Part shown: positions 1 through 7,841 of the stretch, piece by piece
Layout: every line of letters starts with the position of its first letter
How positions within the stretch are numbered: position 1 is the first letter of the stretch
NCBI GenBank assembly: GCA_964574395.1
Contig: CAZNNL010000020.1
Span: forward strand, 1 to 36,785
Source of the DNA: JAXGQD01 sp964574395
GTDB lineage: Bacteria; Bacillota; Clostridia; Saccharofermentanales; Fastidiosipilaceae
Direction: 5' to 3'
DNA length: 36,785 nt
Program-made: the position numbers and the translations under genes
Notes under the pieces: generated by a model
Told to the model about the DNA's origin: nothing
The model's input: the letters and a program-made list of their open reading frames with translations, nothing else
Databases searched by the model: none

Positions 1-141
1 GGCTTCAGGCCTTAAAGGATTGTTACATTAGCGCTAGTGCTGCAAAACTATGGAGCAACTAAGCTTTCAGCGATAGAAGCAATTAAGACTGACTAAATTT
101 TGAGACCTAACATAGTAAGACATAGTTTAGAAATTAAGCAA

Positions 142-171
142 TTGACGCTAACGCGAAGTGAATGCTATTCT
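142..171 (+). promoter_or_regulatory. Sigma-A type promoter for yajC
   Basis: A -35 TTGACG (142-147), an 18-base spacer and a -10 TATTCT (166-171) lie upstream of yajC, whose AGGAGG ribosome site is at 196-201. Transcription would start near 178. The first 140 bases show no clear gene; a short open frame ending in TAA at 60-62 could be the tail of a preceding gene but is too short to call. Confidence 0.55.
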
Positions 172-206
172 ATACCAATTGAAGAGAAGTCCATTAGGAG
201 GAATTT

Positions 207-545
207 ATGCAATTATTTACTGCGTTCACATTTTTGGCAGCGGACCCTGCTGCAGGTGGTAGCCTAGCCAGCCTTTTGCCAACATTAGCATTACCTGTAG
301 GTATGCTTGCCATTCTTTATTTTCTGATGATTAGACCGCAGAAGAAACAAGAAAAAATACAAAAAGAACAACGTTCAAAATTAACCGTAGGTGATAATGT
401 TGTAACCATCGGTGGTATGGTTGGTAAAGTTGTAAATATCAAAGATGATGATATTACGATTGCCAGCAGCGTTGCCAATACTTTGATTACCTTTAAACGT
501 GAAGCCATTAATACAGTAGGAAAAGCTAAAACAGATACAGAGTAA
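207..545 (+). CDS. yajC: YajC, Sec translocase auxiliary subunit
   Basis: This 112-residue protein is a YajC homologue, the small membrane partner of SecDF and SecYEG in protein export. It has the family layout: one membrane helix at about residues 22-42, the family motif MIRPQKKQEK just after it, then a small basic and beta-rich cytoplasmic domain with the typical GDNVVTIGG stretch. The length matches the family (about 85-115). The start has AGGAGG five bases upstream. The next gene, for the SCIFF peptide, begins 11 bases after the stop, so the two are probably co-transcribed. YajC beside SCIFF is a common clostridial arrangement. Confidence 0.95.
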   Translation: MQLFTAFTFLAADPAAGGSLASLLPTLALPVGMLAILYFLMIRPQKKQEKIQKEQRSKLTVGDNVVTIGGMVGKVVNIKDDDITIASSVANTLITFKREAINTVGKAKTDTE

Positions 546-556
546 GGAGAATAGCG

Positions 557-697
557 ATGAAACATATTCAAGTTGTTGCACAAAGCAAAGAAGCAAAAAA
601 GGTTAGCGCCGCTTGTGGTGAGTGCCAAACCTCTTGCCAATCAGCATGCAAGACCTCTTGCACTGTGGCGAACCAAGCTTGCGAAAACGAACACTAA
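557..697 (+). CDS. scfA: SCIFF six-cysteine ribosomal peptide precursor
   Basis: A 46-residue peptide with six cysteines at 20, 23, 27, 31, 35 and 42, starting MKHIQVVAQS and containing SACKTSCTVANQAC. This is the 'six cysteines in forty-five residues' family, a ranthipeptide (thioether) precursor that is nearly universal in Clostridia. The AAGGAG ribosome site (545-550) lies 6 bases before the ATG. The maturase gene follows at 814. In the Clostridium thermocellum homologue CteA a Cys-to-Thr thioether spanning five residues has been reported (recalled, not looked up); the equivalent pair here would be Cys31-Thr36. The biological role is unknown; a link to quorum sensing has been proposed for ranthipeptides. 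Confidence 0.95.
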   Translation: MKHIQVVAQSKEAKKVSAACGECQTSCQSACKTSCTVANQACENEH

Positions 698-725
698 TTT
701 AAACTAGTAGGCTATGATTTAAATG

Positions 726-764
726 GAATAGGATTCGCTCTTGCGAGAACTATTCTATTTTTTT
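726..764 (+). terminator. Rho-independent terminator or attenuator between SCIFF and its maturase
   Basis: The outer stem pairs GAATAG (726-731) with CTATTC (750-755). An inner stem pairs TCGC (735-738) with GCGA (743-746). A T-rich tail follows at 756-764. It sits between peptide and maturase genes, so partial read-through would give much more peptide than enzyme. Confidence 0.7.
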
Positions 765-813
765 GAGAATAATCACAATCGTATATTCTATGCACCATTC
801 CTGAGAGGTTAAC

Positions 814-2193
814 TTGCTACACACATTCACACTAAATAATGATTTTCTAGCTTATGACAACGAGTCTGGAGCCTTAATGTTCTTAGATTCTGCTAGCTTT
901 GACATCTTGTCTTCTTATCATCCAATTACCGGAGAACCGGCGGATCCTGCAACACTAAAAAACATACAAAGCAAACACCAGCTAAGCGATGAGACAATGA
1001 CAGAGATTTGCTCAGAAATAGCGACACTTACTGAAACTGGTACCTTGTTCAAAGAGGGAACAGAAGTGCGCCTTGAGCAGTTGTATCCTACAGCACCTAG
1101 GATTAAATCCATGTGTTTACATCTTTGCCATGATTGTAATTTGCGTTGTCGTTACTGCTTTGCTGAAACGGGAGATTTTGGCACGGGCAAACGTTCTATG
1201 CTTAGCCTTGAGACTGGCAAAAAAGCAATCGACTTCCTCATCGAAACCTCCGGGCCACGCCATAACTTAGACATCGATTTCTTTGGTGGTGAACCTCTGA
1301 TGAATTGGGATGTCGTTGTTGCACTTACAGAATACTGCGAAACGGAAGGTCCAAAACATAATAAAGACATCCGTTTGACAATGACAACGAACTGCATGCT
1401 GCTCGATGAAGAGAAGATGGACTATCTGAACGACCATATGAAAAATGTAGTATTGTCCATTGATGGCAGGCCAGAAGTTAATGACCATATGCGACCACGT
1501 ATGGGTGGTCAAGGTTCCTATGATACCGTCATGAAAAACATAAAAACCTTCGTTAAGAAACGAGGCAATAAAGAGCATTATATTCGTGGTACGTATACGG
1601 CGCATAATCTTGATTTTGCCAATGATGTGCTGCACTTCGCAGAAGAAGGCTTAAAGCAGATTTCTATCGAGCCTGTCGTAACGGACGATGCCTCACCCTA
1701 CGCCATTACGGAAGAACACTTACCACAGATATACAGTGAATACGATCATCTGGCGGAAGCATATATCGCGTCCAGGAAAAGTGGGAAGCCATTTCATTTC
1801 TTCCATTTCAATATCGATCTCGAAGGGGGACCTTGTCTTTACAAGAAGATGAAAGGTTGTGGTGTTGGTACTGAGTATTGTGCCGTAACACCTGAGGGCG
1901 ATATTTATCCCTGCCACCAATTTGTGGGTGAGGAAGATTTCCTCATGGGGAATGTACATAATGTACCGGCTTTAGCGGTGCCGGAAGCGTTGGAAGAGGC
2001 GTTTACGGGGATGATTTTGCCAAACAAACCACATTGCCAAGCATGTTGGGCTAAGTATTTTTGTAGCGGAGGCTGCGCAGCTAACGCATACCATGCAAGT
2101 GGAGACTTACAAGGGGTCTATGAAGTCGGCTGTGATTTACAGCGCAAACGCTTAGAAGCCGCTCTATGGGTTCAAGCCAAATTAAAGGGATAA
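814..2193 (+). CDS. scfB: SCIFF radical SAM maturase (SPASM domain)
   Basis: This 459-residue protein is the radical SAM enzyme that installs sulfur-to-carbon thioether links in the SCIFF peptide. The N-terminal ~90 residues form the peptide-binding (RRE-like) region. The radical SAM cluster motif CX3CX2C is at Cys108, Cys112 and Cys115. The C-terminal third has the SPASM cysteines for two more [4Fe-4S] clusters: the CGVGTEYCAVTPEG...PC region and the CQACWAKYFCSGGCAANAY region, with a last Cys in EVGCDLQ. The start is a TTG preceded by GAGAGG (803-808); the N-terminus MLHTFTLNN agrees with the family. The terminator-like hairpin upstream separates it from scfA. Confidence 0.93.
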   Translation: MLHTFTLNNDFLAYDNESGALMFLDSASFDILSSYHPITGEPADPATLKNIQSKHQLSDETMTEICSEIATLTETGTLFKEGTEVRLEQLYPTAPRIKSMCLHLCHDCNLRCRYCFAETGDFGTGKRSMLSLETGKKAIDFLIETSGPRHNLDIDFFGGEPLMNWDVVVALTEYCETEGPKHNKDIRLTMTTNCMLLDEEKMDYLNDHMKNVVLSIDGRPEVNDHMRPRMGGQGSYDTVMKNIKTFVKKRGNKEHYIRGTYTAHNLDFANDVLHFAEEGLKQISIEPVVTDDASPYAITEEHLPQIYSEYDHLAEAYIASRKSGKPFHFFHFNIDLEGGPCLYKKMKGCGVGTEYCAVTPEGDIYPCHQFVGEEDFLMGNVHNVPALAVPEALEEAFTGMILPNKPHCQACWAKYFCSGGCAANAYHASGDLQGVYEVGCDLQRKRLEAALWVQAKLKG

Positions 2194-2272
2194 GCACGAG
2201 TCGTGTCGTATTTAAGTATGCTGGCAAAAATACCCAGCACTAACATGGCAGACTTAGGGGGCAAACCAGTTT

Positions 2273-4174
2273 TTGAAGCGTATTCCTGATGCGGTTGTAG
2301 CTGAAATAAAGCAAGCAAACGATATCGTTGCGGTAGTAGAACAATATCTACCACTCCAGAAAAAAAGCAGTAGTAATTTTTTCGGACTCTGTCCTTTTCA
2401 TAATGAAGATACACCATCTTTTAGCGTGAATCCGAGAGACCAATTTTACTATTGTTTTGGTTGCCATAAAGGCGGGGATGTGGTGAATTTTGTCAAAGAG
2501 ATGGAGCATCTGGACTATCCCCAGGCTTTACGTTTCTTAGCCGAGCGAGCGAATATTGATGTTCCTCAAGTCGATGACGAAGCGTATCAAGAAAACAAAC
2601 AAAGAAGAGAAGCACTCCAAAAAATCATGTTGGAAGCTGCACGCTATTACTATAAGAACATCCAAAGCCCAAACGCGCGACATGTTCTAGATTATTTGAA
2701 AATGCGTAAAATACCTGCCACAAACCTCAAACGCTTTGGTCTAGGTTTTTCGCTAGACGCGTGGGATGGTTTATATCGAAATTTGAGAGCACTAGGATAC
2801 GATGACGAATTGCTGTTAGCGTCTGGTCTGATAAAACGCTCGGAACGCGGAAGTCTGTATGACTTGTTCCGCAATCGTCTGATGTTTCCAATCATCTCAG
2901 CGTTTGGCAAGGGGAGAGTTGTTGGCTTTGGTGGTCGCGTCATGGACGATTCCAAACCAAAGTATATTAACTCGCCTGAAACGGAGTTTTTTACCAAAGG
3001 CAATCATCTGTACGCTATGAATTTAGCCAAACAATCCAGTTACGACTTCTTTTTGTTAGTAGAAGGCTATTTGGACGTTATGGCAGCCTTTGAAGCGGGA
3101 GTAGATTCTGCCGTAGCGCCGCTTGGCACTGCACTGACAGCTGCACAGGCTAAGTTGATGAAGCAATTCAAGTCTAAAGTAATCGTCTGCTTTGATGCGG
3201 ATAGGGCGGGTAAAGCTGCTACTTTGAGGAGTTTTGCCATTCTCGAAGATGCAGGTCTTGAAGTCAATGTCTTGGTCATACCAGATGGGAAAGATCCCGA
3301 CGACTACGTGCATGCGCATGGTGGAGCAGCTTTTAAAGCCCTATTGAGTGAGACGCTGCCTGTCTTTGACTATCGTCTGCTTTTGGCAAAAGCAAGCGGC
3401 AGCCCTCAAGGTGCACTGAACCCACAACTCTATTTGAATGCTTTGCTCGACTTTTTGCCAGACATAAAATCAGAAAGTTTGCGTGAAGTGTATTTAGGAA
3501 AAGCAGCCAAGGAAATGGGCGTGAGTTTAGCCAGTCTACGCAGTGATGTGGCCAAAGAGAGTCTCAAACGCAAACAATCCGCTGGTAGTAAACCCTCTAC
3601 ACTTCCTGCGTCAACAGATGCATACAGAAGTATTCCGACACCTGTACAAAGGGAACAACTTGCCCCTGAGCGGCAAAGTTATTCGACAGAGCGTAGTCCG
3701 CATTATAAAGCGGCCTTGACCATGCTACTTATTTTGAGCAAGTACCCAGAGTTAATCAAAGTTTTACCTCGAACTGTGGAAGTACCTTTGATTGCGGTTC
3801 TTGGACCAGAGGAGTTTTGCCAAGAATTAATTAGCCTTTTGAATGCAGAAGAATTGCGCTTCGACGCACTTTACCATTTCATTGGAGAGAAGCATCCGGA
3901 ACCTGACAGACTTTTATCTGAACTTACGGCTCTGAGGGTGAAAATTGACGAACTAAGTAGCCTTCGCCCAGTAGACTCATCAGGGCGCAATCATATGCAA
4001 GAAGACCTATTGCTAAACTACAAACGCTGCCGTAGCTATGCTTTAAAAAAACAAGCTAATCAAACTTACAAGGCTATGCAAGACCCTAATTTGGATGCAC
4101 AAGAAAAAGCCAAAATCAAAATGCTGTACGACATTTTGTTAAAAGAAATCAATCAAATAAATGATGTGAATTAA
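2273..4174 (+). CDS. dnaG: DNA primase DnaG
   Basis: This 633-residue DnaG makes RNA primers at the replication fork. The N-terminal CHC2 zinc finger has Cys40, His43, Cys61 and Cys64. The primase core follows, with a TOPRIM fold shown by VEGYLDV (about 263-269) and the metal-binding DADRAG (about 307-312). After a linker rich in Ser, Thr and Pro (about 430-470) comes the helical C-terminal region that normally binds DnaB helicase. The TTG start is supported by AGGGGG upstream and by a family-like N-terminus. A small hairpin (GCTGG/CCAGC near 2220-2240) lies in the 79-base leader. rpoD follows 60 bases downstream, the usual macromolecular synthesis order. Confidence 0.97.
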   Translation: MKRIPDAVVAEIKQANDIVAVVEQYLPLQKKSSSNFFGLCPFHNEDTPSFSVNPRDQFYYCFGCHKGGDVVNFVKEMEHLDYPQALRFLAERANIDVPQVDDEAYQENKQRREALQKIMLEAARYYYKNIQSPNARHVLDYLKMRKIPATNLKRFGLGFSLDAWDGLYRNLRALGYDDELLLASGLIKRSERGSLYDLFRNRLMFPIISAFGKGRVVGFGGRVMDDSKPKYINSPETEFFTKGNHLYAMNLAKQSSYDFFLLVEGYLDVMAAFEAGVDSAVAPLGTALTAAQAKLMKQFKSKVIVCFDADRAGKAATLRSFAILEDAGLEVNVLVIPDGKDPDDYVHAHGGAAFKALLSETLPVFDYRLLLAKASGSPQGALNPQLYLNALLDFLPDIKSESLREVYLGKAAKEMGVSLASLRSDVAKESLKRKQSAGSKPSTLPASTDAYRSIPTPVQREQLAPERQSYSTERSPHYKAALTMLLILSKYPELIKVLPRTVEVPLIAVLGPEEFCQELISLLNAEELRFDALYHFIGEKHPEPDRLLSELTALRVKIDELSSLRPVDSSGRNHMQEDLLLNYKRCRSYALKKQANQTYKAMQDPNLDAQEKAKIKMLYDILLKEINQINDVN

Positions 4175-4234
4175 TGCTCATCAATAAAAAAACAGAGTAG
4201 ATAATTTATTCAAAGGTAGAATAAGGAGAATAGT

Positions 4235-5293
4235 ATGCCAGAAAAGAAAACAGTCATTAGCATCTTAGCTAATCAAGCACGTGAGAACGGTAACCAAATT
4301 TCATACCGCGAGGTCATGAACCAACTTGAGAATGCTGACATTGATTTAGAACAAGTAGACAAATACTTGGATAAGCTTGAAACACTTGGTGTTTCTGTTA
4401 TTGCTGACAATGTCGTCACCGAGGAAGGCATTAGTGATGAAGACCTGAAAAATTTGGATAGCGTTGGTGTTGATGATCCTGTACGCATGTACCTCAAGGA
4501 AATCGGTAAGGTTTCTTTGCTGACGGCGGACGAGGAGAAAGAGCTCGCTCAAGCCATCGAACAGGGTGATATGGATGCCAAGGATCATTTGGTTGAAGCG
4601 AACTTGAGACTGGTTGTTTCGATTGCGAAACGTTACACCGGTCGTGGCATGAGTTTCCTGGACCTCATTCAAGAAGGTAACCTCGGTTTACTTAAAGCTG
4701 TCGAAAAGTTTGATTGGACTAAGGGCTTTAAATTTAGTACTTATGCGACTTGGTGGATTAGACAAGCGATTACGCGTGCTATTGCTGACCAAGCGCGTAC
4801 TATTCGTATTCCTGTACATATGGTTGAAACAATCAATAAACTCATTCGTACACAACGTACCCTCGTACAAGAACTTGGGCGCGACCCTGAAGTGGAAGAA
4901 ATTGCTCAAGAGATGGGTATTACGGACGACAAAGTGCGTGAAATCATGAAGATCTCACAAGAGCCTGTTTCCTTAGAAAAGCCCATCGGTGAGGAAGAAG
5001 ACAGTCATCTTGGTGACTTTATTCCTGACGAAGATGCACCTTCTCCAGCTGACCAAGCGGCATACACATTGCTTAAAGAGCAGTTGATGGAGGTCTTGTC
5101 TGGCCTAACTCCTCGTGAAGAGAAAGTTTTACGCTTGCGTTTTGGTCTTGACGATGGACGCACACGTACACTTGAAGAAGTTGGCAAAGAGTTTAACGTT
5201 ACACGTGAGCGTATACGTCAAATCGAAGCAAAGGCTTTACGCAAATTGCGTCACCCAAGCCGTAGTAAAAAAATCAAAGACTTCTTAGATTAA
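4235..5293 (+). CDS. rpoD: Primary sigma factor RpoD (SigA)
   Basis: This 352-residue protein is the housekeeping sigma-70 factor. A short region 1.1 (residues about 1-65) is followed by region 1.2 with DDPVRMYLKEIG. Region 2 contains the core-binding and -10-reading helices (LIQEGNLGLLKAVEKFD, FKFSTYATWWIRQAI). Region 3 follows, then region 4.2 with the -35 helix-turn-helix (LEEVGKEFNVTRERIRQIE). It ends in the usual RSKKIKDFLD-type tail. The ATG has an AAGGAGA site at 4223-4229. trmK starts two bases after the stop, so the two are translationally coupled. Confidence 0.98.
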   Translation: MPEKKTVISILANQARENGNQISYREVMNQLENADIDLEQVDKYLDKLETLGVSVIADNVVTEEGISDEDLKNLDSVGVDDPVRMYLKEIGKVSLLTADEEKELAQAIEQGDMDAKDHLVEANLRLVVSIAKRYTGRGMSFLDLIQEGNLGLLKAVEKFDWTKGFKFSTYATWWIRQAITRAIADQARTIRIPVHMVETINKLIRTQRTLVQELGRDPEVEEIAQEMGITDDKVREIMKISQEPVSLEKPIGEEEDSHLGDFIPDEDAPSPADQAAYTLLKEQLMEVLSGLTPREEKVLRLRFGLDDGRTRTLEEVGKEFNVTRERIRQIEAKALRKLRHPSRSKKIKDFLD

Positions 5294-5295
5294 TC

Positions 5296-6126
5296 GTGGA
5301 ACAAGGTGTCAGGAAACAAAGAACGTTCAAGCTATCTGCGCGTTTGCAGGCCTGCTTGGAGCTCTTACCCAATAATTCGAAGCGCTTAATTGATGTAGGC
5401 TGTGATCATGGTCTTTTGGCTGTAAAAGCTTTCCAAGAACAGAAATGCGACAGCGTCTTGGCAATTGACATAGAAGAAGGGCCGTTAGCTAGGGCTGCTG
5501 CTGCTTTTGCCAAATATAAAATGAGCGAAGATACGCAGTGTTTACTAAATGATGGTCTGAAGGATGTTGACCTGCATGAGGGCGATAGCATTGTCATTGC
5601 CGGAGTGGGTGGCCTTGAAATATGTGACATACTCACTGCGTCATCCTATGCAAAGTATTTAGAGGCTGGTTTTGACCCAGAACTCTTGTTTTTGGTAGTT
5701 CAGCCGATGAAATCACAAGCCTTGTTTCGCTTGTTTATGGCGCTTCAAAGCTTCGAGCTTGTCGAAGAACGCCTTGTCAATGAACGTGGGCATCTGTATA
5801 TGCAGGCGTCTTACCGTTTTCCGAAACAAAGTTTGGATCCTTCGATTAAAGACCAACTTTTGTATGAAAAAGATGATGTCGCATTACGCAAGTTACGGCA
5901 GAGGGCCGGATTAAGCATTGCTGATGCCATGTTCGGTATACGCTTGGCAAAACAATACCAGCATTCCGGAACCAACGAAATGTCTGCTACCGAAAAAACC
6001 TACATTCAAAAGCAACTACGCTTTCTTAGTGGACTTTCAGACACGAACGCGAGTATCAATGGCTTAGGTAGAGTAGCAGTATTAAATAAAGAAGATATGT
6101 TCAGTGGAGGTTCGCATGAACTATAA
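5296..6126 (+). CDS. trmK: tRNA (adenine(22)-N1)-methyltransferase TrmK
   Basis: This 276-residue Rossmann-fold protein matches TrmK (YqfN in Bacillus), which uses SAM to methylate A22 in the D-loop of tRNAs, notably tRNA-Ser. Motif I is LIDVGCDHGLLAVKA at about residues 36-50, followed by an acidic AIDIEEGPL motif II; the GCDH signature separates it from general methyltransferases. The GTG start lies two bases after the rpoD stop and has no strong ribosome site, which suggests coupling to rpoD. Its stop overlaps the next gene by 11 bases. Order rpoD - trmK - nif3-like is as in Bacillus. Confidence 0.9.
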   Translation: MEQGVRKQRTFKLSARLQACLELLPNNSKRLIDVGCDHGLLAVKAFQEQKCDSVLAIDIEEGPLARAAAAFAKYKMSEDTQCLLNDGLKDVDLHEGDSIVIAGVGGLEICDILTASSYAKYLEAGFDPELLFLVVQPMKSQALFRLFMALQSFELVEERLVNERGHLYMQASYRFPKQSLDPSIKDQLLYEKDDVALRKLRQRAGLSIADAMFGIRLAKQYQHSGTNEMSATEKTYIQKQLRFLSGLSDTNASINGLGRVAVLNKEDMFSGGSHEL

Positions 6127-6931
6127 AGTATCAGATGTTATTAATGTATTAGAGGAATTTGCTCCATTAGAGTTGGCAGAGAGCTGGGACAATTGTGGTT
6201 TGCTTATCGGTTCTTCGACAAGTTCAGTTAATCGCATTTGTGTAGCTTTAGATGCGGATGCCGAGGCGATAGAAGCTGCGATAAAGGGAGAGGCACAACT
6301 TTTGATCGTACATCATCCTCCGATATTTGGCGGCATCACACACCTTAATGAGGCGGTGCCGGAAATGCGTAATTTTGCACGTTTGATTCGTGCCGGAATC
6401 GGCGTTTATGCAGCGCATACTAATTTAGATTCTGCTGTTGGGGGCATCAATGACTGTTTGGCAGAGGTCTTGGGCTTGGACGTTAAATACACTTTGTTTC
6501 CGACTCAAATGCAGGGTGGTATTTTTGCCAGCGAAGAAAAGCAAGCGGGAATGGTTCGTATCGCAGAACTAGGGGAAGCGCTCTCGTACAAAGACTTTCT
6601 GGTGCGTGTGAATCAACATTTACAAACGCCTGGTTGCTTTATGAGTGGTGTTTCAGACCGCAAGATACAGCGTGTTGCATTAAGTGGTGGTGCGTATGAT
6701 GAAAATTGGAACGATGCATTAGTTGAGGCGGGTGTTGACTGTTTAGTTTCAGGTGAAATTAAGCATCATCAGCTTTTAGGTTTAGAGGCCAGAGGCATTA
6801 GGGCTTTGGCTGCAGGACACGACTGTACTGAGCGTCCGGTTCTGATTCCATTAGCCGCGTATTTAGAATCGAAGCTTCCAGGTATTTTTGCTTTCGCCTA
6901 TACTGGTTTAGATTACAATGTGCTTTTTTAA
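6116..6931 (+). CDS. Nif3-like dinuclear metal protein (DUF34)
   Basis: A 271-residue Nif3/DUF34 family protein (YqfO-like). Members bind two metal ions through conserved histidines and acids; a GTP cyclohydrolase-I-type-2 label is often attached but not well supported. Visible family motifs are LLIVHHPPIF, AAHTNLDS, GEIKHHQLL and GHDCTERP. It lacks the long middle insertion of Bacillus YqfO. The ATG at 6116 is chosen because TGGAGG (6105-6110) sits five bases upstream; an in-frame GTG at 6104 is less likely. It overlaps trmK by 11 bases. Confidence 0.9.
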   Translation: MNYKVSDVINVLEEFAPLELAESWDNCGLLIGSSTSSVNRICVALDADAEAIEAAIKGEAQLLIVHHPPIFGGITHLNEAVPEMRNFARLIRAGIGVYAAHTNLDSAVGGINDCLAEVLGLDVKYTLFPTQMQGGIFASEEKQAGMVRIAELGEALSYKDFLVRVNQHLQTPGCFMSGVSDRKIQRVALSGGAYDENWNDALVEAGVDCLVSGEIKHHQLLGLEARGIRALAAGHDCTERPVLIPLAAYLESKLPGIFAFAYTGLDYNVLF

Positions 6932-6962
6932 TTCAGTTATTAGATAGCATTAAACAATATGA

Positions 6963-7004
6963 TTGATTTAAATCAACAATGTCGTAAGAGCAGCTTGCTA
7001 CAAT
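6963..7004 (+). promoter_or_regulatory. FNR/CRP-type palindrome and -10 box for the ferredoxin gene
   Basis: TTGATTTAAATCAA at 6963-6976 is a perfect 14-base palindrome that matches the FNR consensus TTGAT-N4-ATCAA in all ten fixed positions. A TACAAT -10 box lies at 6999-7004, giving a start near 7011. The palindrome centre (6969.5) would then be at about -41.5, the classical class II activator position. There is no obvious separate -35 box. The ATG of the downstream gene is at 7034. Confidence 0.75.
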
Positions 7005-7033
7005 AGCAGCAAATAAAATTATCGAGGGATATA

Positions 7034-7801
7034 ATGCAAAGACAAATCATAAAAATAGATGAAGACTTATGTATCGGTTGCGGTCTATGTACCAGAGCAT
7101 GCCAAGAGGGCGCCATCGCGTTGGTTGACGGAAAAGCCAAACTTATCCGTGACGACTATTGTGATGGTTTGGGTAATTGTTTACCCGTTTGTCCAACTAA
7201 CGCTATTTCGTTTGAGATGCGTGAAGCAGACGCTTTTGATAAAGAGGCTGTTGCTGCGAAAAAGGCTGCTGAACGCGAACAAGAAGCTAAAAGCGCTGAT
7301 CCTGCTCCTAGAATGAGCGGAGGTTGCCCAGGTAGCATGGCTCGTGAAATGAATAGAAGTGCTTCACCACGAGTAGCAGTTAATAATCAGCCAGCACACA
7401 ATTCTGCTGTTAATTATGTTGAAAGCTTTGAAGAAAGTGCTTTAGCCCAATGGCCAGTGCAAATAAAGCTAGTTCCAGTCAATGCGCCCTATTTTGATAA
7501 TGCAAAATTATTGATTGCGGCTGACTGTGCAGCTTTCTCTTATGCGCAATTCCATAGAGATTTCATCCAAGGACGCGTCTGCATTATCGGTTGTCCAAAA
7601 CTTGATGAAGGGGACTACTCTGAAAAATTAACTGAAATTTTAAAGACCAACAACATAAAAAGCGTCACGGTTGTCCGCATGGAAGTGCCGTGTTGTGGTG
7701 GTTTAGAACATGCCACCAAAGTCGCATTGAGTCAATGTGGAAAAATGATTCCCTGGGGCGTGACAACCATCACGACAGATGGGAAAATTCTGGATAGCTA
7801 A
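7034..7801 (+). CDS. Two-[4Fe-4S] ferredoxin-domain protein with C-terminal cysteine-rich domain
   Basis: A 255-residue iron-sulfur protein. The N-terminus holds a bacterial ferredoxin fold: CIGCGLCTRAC (Cys13, 16, 19, 23) and a second motif in DGLGNCLPVCPTNAI. A charged Ala/Lys/Glu linker (about 75-95) and a Cys-containing GGCPGSM segment follow. The C-terminal ~110 residues contain LLIAADCAAFSYA, CIIGCPKLD and VPCCGGLEH, so it may carry a further cluster or metal. Such proteins are often near hydroxylamine reductase (Hcp) or other redox genes in anaerobes; none is seen here, so the electron partner is unknown. The FNR-type site in front suggests control by redox or nitrosative stress. Confidence 0.85.
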   Translation: MQRQIIKIDEDLCIGCGLCTRACQEGAIALVDGKAKLIRDDYCDGLGNCLPVCPTNAISFEMREADAFDKEAVAAKKAAEREQEAKSADPAPRMSGGCPGSMAREMNRSASPRVAVNNQPAHNSAVNYVESFEESALAQWPVQIKLVPVNAPYFDNAKLLIAADCAAFSYAQFHRDFIQGRVCIIGCPKLDEGDYSEKLTEILKTNNIKSVTVVRMEVPCCGGLEHATKVALSQCGKMIPWGVTTITTDGKILDS

Positions 7802-7814
7802 ACATTAACAAGTT

Positions 7815-7841
7815 TTCCTGGCGTCCACTAGTCGCCAGGAA
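7815..7841. terminator. Strong hairpin between convergent genes
   Basis: TTCCTGGCG (7815-7823) pairs perfectly with CGCCAGGAA (7833-7841) around a 9-base loop. It lies at the meeting point of the ferredoxin gene and the lipid kinase gene, whose TAG stop is inside the loop. Neither side has a clear T tract, so it may act as a bidirectional but weak terminator or as an mRNA 3' end stabiliser. Confidence 0.5.

Noticed and set aside
1..62. C-terminal end of a gene before yajC
   Set aside because: One frame is open for 20 codons to TAA at 60-62, too short to distinguish from chance.
5296..5300. Missing ribosome site as a sign of a wrong trmK start
   Set aside because: The GTG lies two bases after the rpoD stop, which fits coupled translation, and the motif I position fits the family.
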